A stretch of DNA of 64,000 nt, from positions 131,159-195,158 of the forward strand of contig VZTI01001288.1 of assembly GCA_013397865.1 (NCBI GenBank), in the 5' to 3' direction. This DNA is from Struthidea cinerea. Taxonomy: Eukaryota; Chordata; Aves; Passeriformes; Corcoracidae. Positions 13,176-25,202 of the stretch are shown in pieces. Each line of letters begins with the position of its first letter. Within the stretch, counting starts at the first letter, position 1. A program made the position numbers and the translations under genes. The notes under the pieces are model-generated. The model was not told where the DNA came from and did no database searches. It saw only the letters and a program-made list of their open reading frames with translations.

Positions 13176-16100
13176 CTCTTTTTGGGTACTAGCTGCATGG
13201 GGTTAGGACAGATTTGGGGGAAAAAGGAGCTTTTCAACTCAACATGAAGATCTGAGCGCTTAGGTGATGTAGTAATTGTGGAAAATTATGGCAATTTGAG
13301 CTCAGGAGGGCACCTCCAAAATTTGTACCGTGCCCTGCACACTGTGCTCGTTTTGCTGGAGTGTGCTCCGTGCTGCTGCCACGCAAACAATGGGCTGCAT
13401 TCAGCAAGTAGCTCCTCAAATTTCCTGTGGATATCCCCAGCAAATCTGTATTTAAATAAGCAATAGTTTCTTAATCCTGGACTGCAAGTTGCTGGGGCAA
13501 TTTGTGCTCAAGGTGAATGCTGAGGTTAGGGAGATGTTGAGATGTATAGAAGAAGCTTGCCATCAAAATTGTTTCCAGCTGTTTTCATTATGCCCCACTT
13601 CTGCAGAATAAACCAAACATTTTAGCTTTCAGCTATTTCCTTCTGGACTCTGTAAAGCTACCTGTTCTCAAAAGCATTATTTGGTGTCTTTAAGTGCTTT
13701 AGTCTGATGTTTTCGCAGTTGTATTCAGCCAGTCAAGAAAAATGCCTCTAAATAGATAGGAAAGGCAGCTGAAAAGATGGAAAAGCAGTTTGATTATATG
13801 AAAATATCCATTCAGCTTGACTTGTTGAAAGCATAAAAATATTTTGGTAATACATTTTGGATATGCTAGCATTTCTCAACAGTCTTTTCTTCTAGTCTTC
13901 CCCTGCCAGATTGGCCCAGTCCATAGAATTTAGTGAATAACATGAGTTGGTGTCCAGTTTCCTCCACATTTCTTGTCATATCTAAGTGGACACTGCAGCC
14001 CAAATGACTCAGAGCGTGGCTCAAACCTGTGTTGCTGGGGCCACTCCCAGTCCTAGCAGAAATGGGTACAAATTTGAAATCTTTTGCTAAGATAAACATC
14101 CATCAGAAAGAAATCAACATTTTGCTAAGTATTTTCATGCAAAGGAGTGGGCAAATTATGTCAAAAGAGTTTTAAAGACATTTTCTTGATTTTTGCTCCA
14201 AAACCTAGAGCAATTCGGTGTCTGCTGTGACCATCCTGTGCCTAGCCAGATCTTAAAGACATGAAAAGGTCAGATCTTGCATCCAGAAAGATGTCTCTGC
14301 TAACTGAAAAATTTATTCCCAGAAGCCAAAATATATTCTGCTCTTTCTCTTTTGTGAATCCATTTCTGTTTATCTCTGAGGAGCGATTCTCATGTGCTGG
14401 TTGCCCACTTGCCCAATATGAATATGCTGCCTTAAAAGAAAAAGAATTGATTTTTGGCCAAAAGGCCAGCAGAAAGGTTAGGAATGTGCAACAAGGTTTC
14501 TCATAACTTCGGAGCAGGCAGATGTTTCTCTTCTGTTTCCAACCTTCATTTTCTTTGCATGAAGAACGAGTTCTTTAAAACCAAATAAATATCCCTTTGC
14601 AAGAGCAGGGTTCCCACTGTTATTCTTTACATTAACTCTTTTGTAGCTAAGGCAGAGTTTAGCTTGTTGATTTTCGTTGCAAAAAAATGAAACGTGGAGA
14701 GACTACAGTGTAATTTTTTTTTCTATAAATGGCTTCAATTACGGCTTAAGAGCTGGTCAAAAGAGTAACAACAGCAACAATAACAAACGCTCTGGCATCT
14801 GACATAATATGGATTGTCATTGCTCATTCTAGGTAGTGTAAATATGACTAAAAATACTTTCTTCTTGCAATTAAGGTTTCAGTTAAACATCCATAATTGC
14901 AAACACAGCAGCACATATTTCATATTTATGAGGACAGTGGAGGGGACTCTTGGAAGCAGTAACCAAGAGCAGACTTCTACTGGGGCAGGCAGAGAGGAGA
15001 GACAAGTAAAGGTTGTTAGTCATGGTAGAAGTGCACAGGGTGGTGTCCCCTGTCCCTGACTGGCTCCTCTGTGCTTGTAGGACATTTCCTACCTGTCTTG
15101 GTGATGGAGACAATGGGATGCCATTCTCCTCCTTGGGCACTGAGACCAAACTGGCTTTGAAGAGCCTACAGTCTAGAGAAAATGTGAAAAATATTTAACT
15201 TCAGGTTAATATCCTCCCATGGGTGATGCCCCTGAGGTTAATGTCGCTAATTCCAGCCCTCATTTCCCAGGGAAAAGGACTGAAATGTTTCCCAGGACAG
15301 AAAGCCTGGCAGGGGAGAGCATCTGTGTGTGGCTGGGAATGGACACGGAGATCTCTGGGGCCTGCTGAAGCAGGGCCAGGGGCTGGGGGTCACTGATAAG
15401 GTAACCTTGGCCACAGTGTGTCTTCCTAGAGCCTGACTGATGGGAAATGTGGACAAAAGCCTTTGTGAAGCTCTGCTTGCCATATGTAGCTGTGCAAGGC
15501 TGCTGGGGAGACTGGGCCTGTTTACCCACCAGGCCTGAGAGAGGCATTTGGTTCCTAAGTTTATCAATCAACATGGTGACCCCTTTTCCAGAGGATGGAG
15601 GAAAGGCTGAGGAATTGCAGAAACCTCTGTCTGAAGTCTGGCCATGACGGGATCAATGAACTCCCCTGTGCTCCTCTCCTCCCTGCCCTGTGCTGGGCAT
15701 TTAGGATTTTCAGAAGTTCCCACTGGGAAGTCTTGGGAGGAAAGAGAATTGTGAAATGCAGAGGCAGGTAAAAAGTGCCAAGGGAGGGTGAGACAACAGC
15801 TGCCTCAAAGGAAGCCTGTTGTAGTCAGTGGAGCAGAACCAGGGCGCTGAAAGATGTGACATTCCTTGTGTGGACGGAGTGTCATGGGAATCTGGGATAG
15901 CCAAAGCAGGATGTAGTGGTTTAATACTCAAGGGACAAAGTCTGTGTGGGGTCAAGACTAAAACCACATCATCCAAGCAAGACAAGGATCTGAGGGGTTC
16001 AGCCTGCTATCTCAGACCCATGGGCTTCCCTTCCCAGGGAGAGCTTCATGGGCTGTGAGACCCTTCCCAAGAAATCTGTGCTGGGTTGAGGTTAAGGTGG

Positions 16101-16335
16101 AAGGTAGAATCATAGAGTCAGGAGAAAGAGGGTTTTTCACACTTAAAAATCCCAGGTGGCTCTCCAGGGCTTCCTGTGATTTATTGTTTCCACATTGTGT
16201 GAGTGGGGGGCTCTCAGCCCACCCACACTCAGCCTTTTTTCCCTATAACAAACACAAGAACACGAGACGTGAGTGAGCTCCACATGTTCATACTCAGCTG
16301 ACTTCTTCCTCACCTCTGTGACCATTACTGTCCAC
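13176..16335. other. Non-coding unique sequence, no gene seen
   Basis: No gene or clear repeat is visible. A short string TAGAATCATAGAGTCA at 16105-16120 resembles the reverse complement of the CR1 3' tail repeats, but nothing CR1-like follows it. Overlapping open frames of up to 106 codons at 15.2-15.6 kb lie in a GC-richer pocket and have no recognisable domain. Confidence 0.6.
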
Positions 16336-16395
16336 AGAATCACCGAATAGTTTGGGTTGGGAGGGACCTCAAAGATCATCTTGTTCCAGCCCCCA
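16336..16395 (-). mobile_element. CR1 LINE 3'-end fragment, minus orientation
   Basis: The sequence begins cagaatcaccgaatagtttg and continues 'ggttgggagggacctcaaagatcatctt', then 'gttccagccccc'. Read on the minus strand this is the standard CR1 3' end: 'gatgatctttaaggtccctt', 'ccaacccaaaccattc', 'tgtgattctg'. Only about 60 bp is retained. It is among the best preserved CR1 tails here, so it may be younger than the others, though identity alone over 60 bp is weak support. Confidence 0.9.
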
Positions 16396-17749
16396 TTTTC
16401 AGCTGCAAGAGCATTTTTTAGCCACGTCCTGGGTCTGCTGGGACACCTGGGGACATTTATGTGCCTTTGCAGATATGTGTGGCACAATCAGACGATGTTC
16501 CCCATCCAAATGCACCTTTATTTAATCTTCCTACAGAAAGGGTTTTCATGCTGGTCGTAGTTCTGAAAGTTTTAGGGTGAACACTTGCAGTATTTTTCCC
16601 TGCCCTCTCAGTTTTCTTCCTAGACTCTCCTAAAAATGCCCAGAATTTGGTACTTTTGGAAGATTCTAGCAGCTGTGCTGATCGAGGGGAACCTGAAGCT
16701 CAGTTTCCTCAGTCTGCTCAGTGTCAGTATTTTGCCTCTGGGGCTCTTGTGTGTTCTCACCTGCATTCCTGGCATCCTCTGGCTGCATGCGAGCAGAGGC
16801 ATTACTGTCACTTACAGATGATATTTTTCATTGAGCCACTTGAGAGTGAAGAACCTGTTTCCTGTTTAGAGCTCAGAGAGCTCAGCCCAGCCATTTCCTT
16901 GCCAAGGGTTTTGGAAAGGAGCACTTGTTCTGTCCTTCCAAGCACTCTGAAGACATCTGAGTTCCCATCTGACAAATGGCTACGGGTGGATCTGCCTGTT
17001 CCTGCCCGCATTCTGCCCGAGTGGGGCTGGGCATCCTGGCCAGCTCCAGGGCTGTGAAAAGCTGGGTTAGCACACGCATGATTTCACCCCACCAAGGAAT
17101 GTGGCTGCTGGCGTGGAGCTGCTGTCCCTCCGTGGAACAGACATCAGGCCTCTGTTGGTTTACACAAGTCCTGAGAAAAGCCAGTTTGGAATCCTGGTAC
17201 TCCAGCTCCTCAAACGATTAGCAATAACCCAAGCACAAAGTTTGGGTTCCTGCTCTGTTTGTTTTCATGCCTTTCCCACGCACGAATTCCAGCTGCTCTG
17301 GCAGGAGAGAGAGGGTGGTTACACCTGAGGATTCTGCATCGGGATGTGCCTGGCTCTGTTTAAACCTGGGTAATTTCTGGCAGAAAGTACTAATCCTTTC
17401 CAGCCAGTGTGGGGTTAAACCGGAGTGGAACCAGGGAGGCGTTCCAAGTGCTTTGTAAGGCAAATGGTGCAATAGAGAGAAGCCGAAAAGGTGCCTCGTT
17501 TTGGGCTTGTTTCACACACTGAGTCTTTCCAGATCACATATTCCTAAGGCCCAGTGCAATATAATGAGATGGCCTATTCTGAGAGAGGGAAGGGGGTCCT
17601 GGCTTCTCAGAGCTGCTACTGAGAGATGGTACCCTGTAATTTTACCATCAAAAGCTCTCCATCTGCTGTTTTATTTTATTATCAGGCAGTGACTGCTTCC
17701 ATTCCCCCTCATAACCCAGGAAAATTTCGGTGGAACTTATCTGGACATC

Positions 17750-17772
17750 TAAATGTGATGTTATCACATTTA
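17750..17772. repeat. 23-bp palindrome (10-bp arms, 3-base centre)
   Basis: TAAATGTGAT at 17750-17759 pairs exactly with ATCACATTTA at 17763-17772 around GTT. A TAATTA core follows immediately. About one inverted repeat of this size is expected by chance in 64 kb, so on its own it is not strong evidence for a binding site. Confidence 0.6.
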
Positions 17773-18281
17773 ATTACATCTAATAGGATAAACTTTTGGG
17801 TGTTGCCACAACTTAAATAACACAGGGCATCCTTCCTACTCCAACAGCAAGGAGGAACATTTTAAGTATTTTTTAGACGTCACTTCTATACAACTCCACC
17901 AGTTTAGCTTTTTTTTTTTCTAAGGGTTATTTCTATTTAGGAGAATACTGCTGATGCTGGATAGGTATAGGTCGTTCTGGAATAGGAGGAAGCTCTTTAG
18001 CATATAAATACCTTATTAAACCTCAGCACACATCTCTTAGCAGGCAAAAAGTCCATGCCCTAAGATCTGAAAAATCACTCTGTTGTGGGGGGAAGGATAT
18101 TATATTTGATAAATCATATGGAACTATTTATCAGCAATCACTTCTTTAACTTTTCCACAGTCTTCAGTTTCAAAGCACATTTTGAAGTGACTGAAGTTTG
18201 TACAGAGCAGTTTATTTAAAAAATTATTTTAGGAAAATTACCTCAGGCTTGATTGTGTATTTATGAAGGGTTTCTCTTTTC

Positions 18282-18299
18282 TTTTTTTTTTTTTTTTTT
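18282..18299. repeat. T18 homopolymer tract
   Basis: Eighteen consecutive T bases follow a pyrimidine-rich lead-in. No retroposon body is recognised on the minus strand next to it, so I do not call it a poly(A) tail. Confidence 0.9.
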
Positions 18300-20614
18300 A
18301 AATATTAACATAATGTAAGAAAATGACTTTATTAAGAACAGTGGAAAAATGTGTAGAGAAACAGAAAAGATTTTGTAGCAGACAGTCTGTAATGGGAAAA
18401 GTTTTGCTTGTCGTGCAGTCACAAAAGGCAAAGTCAGTGGAAAGACCTTGATTTCGATGGGCTTTGGATTAGGCTCATTACCGGTGTGGGATTGTTCATT
18501 ACAGAACCTTGAGCTGTTTCTGGTTGTATCTACATCCTCCTCAGTGAATGTATTTTGATTTCTCTATTTTTCTCTCTTGCTGTTATAAGTGATTATTTTT
18601 AATAACTTCATTTGCCTACCTCATCCGTCTTGCTGCCTTCTTCTTAACCTGAATCCTGTCCTGATCTTTAGTTAAAAATGAAATTAATGTGCTCATAATT
18701 CAAACACACAAATGTTTTTTACCCTGCAACCATTGTTGCACGATCTCTTGTAAATCCACATTGGCCACTTCGCGCTCCTGATATTGTTTGTTCCCTGAAC
18801 AATTCTGGTCTGCTGCCGTTCAGTCATGATGTGTTTCAGTGCACAGCTCAGCGTGGTGCTCATGGTGATGACTTAGTGATTTTCTAAACCATGAAATGAA
18901 TCTGATTGTGAGTATCTGGTATGTGGTTTACAATCAGCTGGATTATGACTTTTCCCAGTGGGGTCAGCCTTTCTGTGGCGAGCCCACAGATTGGAGTAGA
19001 ACTGGCTTTTTGCTGTGGATTGATGTGGGCTTTATGGCTGTTTGTATTTAAATGAAACTCATTATTTTTCATTACTTGGCACCTGAATCGTGCTGGTGCT
19101 CCACAGGTTTAGACTGGAAGCTCCAGAGATGAGCAGAAGTGTGAAGTTTGCAGGAGCTGTATGGGCAGGGACCACACTCCTGGAAGGTAGACTTCATTTC
19201 ATGGGCTTGGAAAACTGCTGTGTGAATCCTGCTGATTGCCCTTGGAGCTGGGAAGGGAGCAGGAAAAAGCTGGCTGCTCAGGTCAGGGCACATGCAGGGC
19301 TGGAGGGGCAGGTTGGAGCCCTGGACATGCTGGGAATGTCAAGGTACAGCTTGGATTCCATATAGACAGACAGGATCCTTTCCCAGGCATCCCTGGCTGA
19401 TGAAAGGGAAATTGTTTGCAGTGACTTGGAATGGATTAAGTAGACAAAATATGAATGTTTGAACAAAGTAGTAGCCACAGCTCTTGTGTAGACAGTAAAC
19501 AATGGTTTATTGACAGTAAACTCTTGCTCTTATGGTAAAATGTCTTAAATCACTTATTTCCTGAAAGGCTCAGGCAGGGTGTCTTTGGTCACTCACACAT
19601 GTTTTGTACTTTATCTCAAATCAAAACATCCTGATTTCCAGTCTCTGGAACACATTACTGGTCCATGCTTCCCCTGTTTGAATAAAAGGTGGCAAACCCA
19701 GCTGTGCACTCATCAAGGCTATTTTAAATAGCATCTATGAGTTAAGAAAAGGCTGTGGGTAGATGAGACCTTAGGATTTGTGCCGAAACATCCTCGGACT
19801 TGGCTTAACAAATGTTGCATTGTCGGATAACTCTTCTTAATCCCTTTCTACTTAGACTTCGATGTGATTGCCCTGAAGGAATAGAGTGTTTCATCTCTCC
19901 ACCTGATCTCTCCCTGCTCCAGCCATGAGCGTTCAGTACTCACTCTCTACTCTGATACTGTCAAAATGAGTCAGAAAAAAAATCATCCTGCTAGAAGTAG
20001 TTGAGGGATCTGTTTGTTTTGACAGCATTGGCTTTAAGAGCGATTGCACAACCAGTTGTGCTGGCCAGTGTGATGGGAGGGCAGGGGAGCAACTGGGGGT
20101 GTACTGAGAATAAACCCAGGCACACAGACCTCACTTGCTTCTAGCCATGCAGAGACAGATGTGACAGATGTGCGAAGGAGACAGGACAAGTGAACGTGCC
20201 GGATGTGCCCTGGAGTGGGTGACAATTGCTCCGTGGTACCCAGCTGTGTGCTGACTCCTCTTACCTGTGCACAAGTGGCACATCCATCTTCCACAGCAGA
20301 GCAAAATGACCCAAATTACTTCCCCCTGAAGAGGTGCACATCAGTCCTTCTTGCAGTGAGGGCCATTCAGGGCAACGTGCTCATCTGTGAGGCAGGGCTG
20401 GGTGGCCCCAGCACAGGTGCTGTGCAGGTGTCTGTGCAGTGACAGAGCTCCAGCCTGAGCCCCTTTGTTAGGAGGAGAGCAGAGGGCAGAGGAGGGGAGC
20501 TGGAAGGCTGAACTGGGCTGGCAGAAAGTGGTGTGCAGTGGGAAGAGCAGTGGGAAGGGAGCAGAGAGTGTGGGGCTTGCCTTGGCTTTTCCTCTCCAGA
20601 GTGAATGCCTTCAT

Positions 20615-20739
20615 CAGGGCCAGGCTGGGTGGGGCTCCGAGCAGCCTGATCCTAGTGCAAAGTTCCCTGCCCATGGCAGAGGGAGCTGGAACTAGGTAGT
20701 CCTTATGGTCCCTTCCAACCCAAACCATTCTGGGGTTCC
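20615..20739 (+). mobile_element. CR1 LINE 3'-end fragment, plus orientation
   Basis: In order, the segment carries 'gggccaggctgggtggggct', 'gagcagcctgatcctagtg', 'ccctgcccatggcagaggg', 'tggaactaggtagtccttat' and 'ggtcccttccaacccaaac' followed by 'cattctggggttcc'. These follow the CR1 3' UTR, namely 'ggccaggttggatggggct', 'gagcaacctggtctagtgg', 'ccctgcccatggcaggggg', 'tggaactagatgatcttta', 'ggtcccttccaacccaaac'. The 3' tail is degraded (tggggttcc in place of tatgattc). The 5' truncation point is approximate. Confidence 0.92.
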
Positions 20740-22994
20740 ATCGTTGGGGTCTTGCCTACGGTCCTGAACAGCCCAAAGTCTGGACTGGTCTCTTCAAAAG
20801 TCTCTCTTGCAGCCCTCAGCATCCAAAGGACTCAAATCTGTGATCCTTCCAGATTTCTTTTCCAGTGAGGGACTCACTGTGACCCTCTCTCTTGGTCTCA
20901 GGAGGTGAAGATTGCTGAGCACTGTGTCAGCTGTATCCAAAGTGGTCTTTGTTTAATGGTCTCCGCTGCTGTTTATATTTTCTAATGCGCTACGGCTGGT
21001 GTTTGTTGCCATTAAAACTTCATTTGTTTGGAGGATCTTTTCAACAAACTGAAATCCAATAAATCATGAGTAAAATATTTATTATTTCAACTGGATAAGA
21101 AGGGGAGGGGGGCTTGGACAAATTCGTATTCCTTCAGCACCTTGTTAAATACATCGGCACTGGGGTGTGCTCACCGTGGGGCTTTGTCCCCAGGAGAACA
21201 ATTATTTGGCTGGACAGGACCAGCTGAGGGACAGCTTCAAATCTGGAAGCAGAAGTGGAGCAGAAATACTGTGACTACTCCAGCTTTATGCTGTCTGCCC
21301 ATGTAATCACATCCACAGATGATGGTACTGAGCTCAGGGCTTCTGGATTAAAACTGTCAAAAATACAAGCCTCTAATGCCTGAGTTAGAAATCCTGGGCT
21401 AATAAACTGGTCCCACTCCTGCTGGTGGCTAAGCTGCTCTTGTCTGAGGTCAGGATTTCACTCCAGGTCTGTTTTAGTTCATAGACAGTAGCAGACTCCA
21501 AACTCTTCATCCTGCTGTAGGGTACATTACGCTAGCTTGTGGTGGGATAAATGACATGGAGATCTGGAGCAGAATGTGGAAAATGTCATCACAAGCATAA
21601 TTACATTGGAGCTGCATGGCTTTATTTATTTGTTGAATAGTGAACTCAATTAGAAATAGGGTGGGATTTAGGGCTCTTCATGTACTTTTGCATGCAGCCA
21701 GTGGCTTTGGCTGAAAATGCAGAGGGGAATATGGGAAAGTTGGACTGTGATTTCAGCACTTCACAGAGAGGATACATTGCCTATTCACTTGGAAATGATA
21801 TCTAATTTTTCAACATGACATATTTTTCAATGCCTGAAATAGAAGAAAAAACTGCTTTTGGACTGACCTGAACAGAAATAATTCTGAAATCTGTCCATGG
21901 GACTAAGGCAAAATCTCTGCATTTTCCAGTTAAGCTCAGAACAGGTGTGAAGTGTGGATCCAAATGACTAGGAGATGTAGCAGGCTCTATAAGAAATGTG
22001 AGATATATATATATACATCATTTCAATGGAGAACTGGTATGTTTGTATGTATAACTACGACAAAAACTGCCTTTTCAGTGAGGAAGACGCCCTTCAGCAC
22101 CAGGCCCTGGATGTAAGCAGCTCCAAAATATTCATGCAAGGATTCGGCCTCAAAGTTTTACATTAAATCCAGTTTCCTCATCCTGCATGATAATTTCTAC
22201 CCCACAAAGCCCCCAAAAGTCATCACCTTCACTATCAAGGCTCTAGATGTTACTATAATGCCATTAGGATCCTAAATACAATAAGTCAGTGTCCCATCTG
22301 TCAAAAACAGGACATGTGGCAACCCTGCCCAGTGAGTCATCTGTTCAGCATTCCCAAGTCTTTGAGACCTCTGCACTCACCAGGGAGCTCTGATATTTAC
22401 CAATGTTATCTTTCTTATTTCAGTTTTGGCACCTTCTTCCTGTCCCCAGAGACTGTACTGGGCAAAAACCACATGAAATGAGCAGCAGACATCATCTCTC
22501 ATCTTTCTGAAAGGTTACTGGGCTTGAGTGTGTTGTTTGGCCACAGATGGTGGTAACTTCACCAGAAAAACAAAAACCCCCACCACGCAGTGAAGAAATC
22601 GTTAACTGGGCAGAGTCTTACATGAGAGATCAATTTGTTGAAAGGGAAGAGTAATCCTTACTCATAGTGACTTTTGGGATGACTAAACCCTCAAGAAGCA
22701 GATTAGAAAACGCTATGAAATGCTTCTTTTGCTCTCATTTGCTGTGAATCAGCAATAAAGTGGTCACCCCCTTGGCAGCATTCCCACTGGGGTCGACAGA
22801 GCCGGGGTTTCACCCCTGGAAGTCCTGCTCTGAGGGAGGGGCTCGCCATCAGTCTGTGTCCACTTTTCACTTCTGCGAGCACTTGTGAGTCTACTTACAG
22901 TGTTTCATAACACAGGAACAAAGGGGTTATTCAATGAAAATGAAGGAGGCAGAGATTTAAAGCAGATGAGAGTGAATGCTCGCTGCACAATAAT
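20740..22994. other. Non-coding unique sequence, no gene seen
   Basis: No gene or repeat family is seen apart from a short AT dinucleotide run at 22003-22014. The stretch has very few open frames of even 60 codons over about 2.1 kb, which argues against hidden coding exons of any size. Confidence 0.7.
22003..22014. repeat. Short (AT)n tract
   Basis: Six AT units, preceded by 'gag' and followed by 'acatc'. It is a minor microsatellite with no associated feature. Confidence 0.85.
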
Positions 22995-23150
22995 GTCAAC
23001 ACCTGGCTTTTTATCGCTGGTAGATGTCAAAGTGCTTTACAAGAGTCGTCAGTGCCAGTGTCTCTGTTTAACAACGAGATGAAGAAAGATAACACTACCT
23101 GTTCAAGGTCACCAAACAGACAATGCCAGAGCCAGAGCAGGAAATATCCT
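22995..23150 (-). mobile_element. MIR-type (CORE-SINE) relic, minus orientation
   Basis: The run contains 'gatgtcaaagtgctttacaa', 'gtttaacaacgagatgaaga', 'ctgttcaaggtcaccaaaca' and 'atgccagagccagagcagga' in this order. It parallels the reverse complement of MIR-family SINEs: 'agcgctttacatg', 'attttacagatgaggaaac', 'cttgcccaaggtcacacag', 'gtggcagagccaggattc'. The opening 'gctttttatcgctggtagatg' also recalls an amniote MIR-like SINE. Divergence is high, as expected of a very old insertion. The 5' and 3' ends are approximate. Confidence 0.7.
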
Positions 23151-24235
23151 CCTCCACTATGCAGTGGCTTCTGGTTAAAATCAAATCAGTTTTATGCTGC
23201 AGAGCTCACTGCTCCAGGTCAGCACGACACCAAGAATTCGGTGGCATGGGCTGTTTGTGTGGAGGACGAGCACATGGCACTGGGAAGATGTGAAAAATAA
23301 TTCAGGTCAGACAGCAGCCTCTGTTTTTGCAGTTATCTGTCTGATGCCAGAGGATAGGAGACTCTCTGGCTGGGTAACATGTTTCGATTTAACTAATGCA
23401 GAGTGCAGAGCTGGCTTCTGGCGGTCAGGGTTATCCTGAAATCCCTGCAGACTGCCCCAAGCGTTTGGTGCGCCATGTAGAAAGGGAGCTGTCATTTTGG
23501 AAATCTACCCTGTCTGAGGGGAGCAAAGGCTGGTTGTCACCAGACATACTCTCACACAGGGGTAAAAAATGACCCAGTTTTCCTGGAGTTATTCAAGAAT
23601 GGGCAGTGAAGCCTAAGCTAACCATTCTCATGAGGCTTCAGGGTTTACCCAAAAAACCAGGCCGGACTTGTGGATTCTTGCACCTCCACACCAGGTCCGA
23701 CGTTGTCCTTTCAAATGCATTCCAGGAGGCTTTTGCCACAGCCATGGAGAGTGCAGTTGGCTCAGCTGAAGGTCAGAGGGTCGTCCACCCTCCCAGACAA
23801 CTCATTGTGCCGTGTCGATGGACAGTCCCACAGTCAGAGTGAAGCCTGTTCTCCATCTGAACTGCTGTCCCTCCTTCACCTCTCTCCAAGAAGAGAGCCC
23901 CCAGCAGCCTGTTAACCCTTTCCAGACTCACATGGGCTCACACATGTGCTTTTTAGTGGCATGATTCTTGGCAAGAGAGACAACCTTAATATTGCTGTTG
24001 GACCTATGTGCATGTCTGTTGTTCATCATGTGTGAATTAAATGAACGGCCCTGAACTGGAGAGAGAGAAGCTAATGATTGCCATATTGTTTCCAGCAGTC
24101 CTCAAGCAAAAGAAGCTGTTTGAACTTTCCCCTAAAGACGCTTCTCCTTCTTGCAGTGATTTTAAAATCTTGAGTTTCTACCCTTTTCAAGGTGATTAAT
24201 ATTGTAATGATACCCCTTCTACCTTCCTCTCCCCA

Positions 24236-24260
24236 GGGGAGCGGGGGAGCAGGGGGAGGG
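24236..24260 (+). other. G-quadruplex-forming motif
   Basis: Four G-runs of 4, 5, 5 and 3 bases are separated by loops of 3, 4 and 1 bases (AGC, AGCA, A), meeting the usual G3+N1-7 rule on the plus strand. A further GGG lies at 24271-24273. The segment is flanked by C-rich sequence on the 5' side (CCCC at 24231-24234), which could compete by forming a hairpin. No promoter is evident nearby. Confidence 0.75.
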
Positions 24261-24727
24261 AGGCAGGACAGGGAGAAGGAACTTTTCAAAACTAACTCCA
24301 TGTGCAGCAGTAAAAGGCATGATAGCTGCTTCTTTTCCTCTCTCCTCTAGTTTCCAGCAAATCCCCTTGTGCTTTCAGGTATTTCATTATGTTTTGTTTT
24401 TAATTCCTCTTCAATGCACATATTGACATGTTTCTTTCTGTCTATTTCTGTCTTCCTTTACCCAATAAAACGATCCCACTGGGAAGGTGAAGGTCCAAAT
24501 AGAAGGTGGAAGGAAGGAAAGCATCTTTCCTCGTTACTGAGAGCCAGACTGATTGATAGTGTGTGACTGAGGCAAAGACCCTCTTTGGGGTGGAGATCAC
24601 AGCCTCATCCCTAACACGAGAACAGGCAAGAGGCTGAAACTCAGAATGGGGACTGCATTTGGAATGTATGACTAATTGCCGTGATTGCCTGGCCCTCTTC
24701 CCAAAAATTAGGCGAGAAATTCTGTAG

Positions 24728-24894
24728 CGGGCATTGTTTTCATCCTACAGGATATTTCAAGTGCTGTGCTTTGAGACGAAGGAAAAGACTGCATCCCGCT
24801 ACCACTGGCAATTAGAGCTCCCTGTGACCAGAGACGACCTTCTTAATATTGCTTTTGACATCTGCACCTGGGTGGATCTTGCTCCACAACCTTG
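24728..24894 (+). other. Candidate terminal exon or chance open frame
   Basis: After a stop at 24725-24727 the frame stays open to a TGA at 24892-24894. A plausible splice acceptor (tttt catcctacag) ends at 24750. An exon from 24751 would encode about 47 residues, ending YHWQLELPVTRDDLLNIAF followed by DICTWVDLAPQP and the stop. The residue mix looks protein-like, but I do not recognise it and I find no upstream partner exon in the window. Open frames of this length behind an AG are common by chance. The stretch is too short for a start-to-stop call, and there is no initiator. Confidence 0.15.
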
Positions 24895-25078
24895 AAATGG
24901 ACAGTAGGAAAAAAGCAGCAGAAAAATGAGACAATCCCTCACATGGTTTGGATTATCAGTAATAAATCCTAGGGAGTGGAAAAGGCCTTCCTTGTTGACA
25001 GGGTGATCCCATCATCTTCATATAAGAAAGAAATATTACAGAGTAAGAAGAAAAAATCATGAAGATAATCAGGCAAAC

Positions 25079-25202
25079 TTCCCCAGGGAGGTGTTTGAGG
25101 TGCTACATAGTCTTCTCTGGGCTCCCTTTCCCACCAAAGCTTGGACCAGATGATCTTTTGAGGTCTCTTCCAATCTGGGTTGTTCTGTGATTCTGTGACC
25201 AT
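25079..25202 (+). mobile_element. CR1 LINE 3'-end fragment, plus orientation
   Basis: The segment runs from 'cttccccagggaggtgtttg', through 'gcttggaccagatgatcttt' and 'gaggtctcttccaatctggg', to 'ttgttctgtgattctgtgac'. The final two ATTCTGTG-type units are the diagnostic CR1 3' terminal repeats. Compared with the consensus, the middle part, between the 'gtggagtctcc' region and the 'ggttggactagatgatct' region, is shortened or diverged. Confidence 0.93.

Larger units (their letters stand above)
16396..20614. other. Non-coding unique sequence, no gene seen
   Basis: The part up to about 17.5 kb is GC-richer with several overlapping short open frames; the longest, 136 codons at 16647-17057 on the plus strand, has no recognisable domain. 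From 17.6 to 19.1 kb the sequence is AT-rich with few open frames and contains a short palindrome and a T18 tract listed separately. The AT-rich part has the look of conserved non-coding DNA (homeobox-type TAATTA near 17.77 kb), but conservation cannot be judged from one sequence. Confidence 0.55.
23151..25078. other. Non-coding sequence with a G4 motif and a weak exon candidate
   Basis: Besides the G-quadruplex motif and the open frame listed separately, this stretch holds two copies of a roughly 24-base motif about 850 bp apart (23977-24000 and 24831-24857). No recognised repeat is seen. Open frames of 60-80 codons at 23.0-23.9 kb overlap in different frames and look like chance. Confidence 0.5.

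Noticed and set aside
16105..16120. TAGAATCATAGAGTCA, like the CR1 3' tail repeats
   Set aside because: No CR1 body follows. Sixteen bases alone are not enough.
17750..17772. Palindrome TAAATGTGAT-GTT-ATCACATTTA as a transcription-factor operator
   Set aside because: About one inverted repeat of this size is expected by chance in 64 kb, and the resemblance to bacterial CRP sites is irrelevant in a vertebrate genome.
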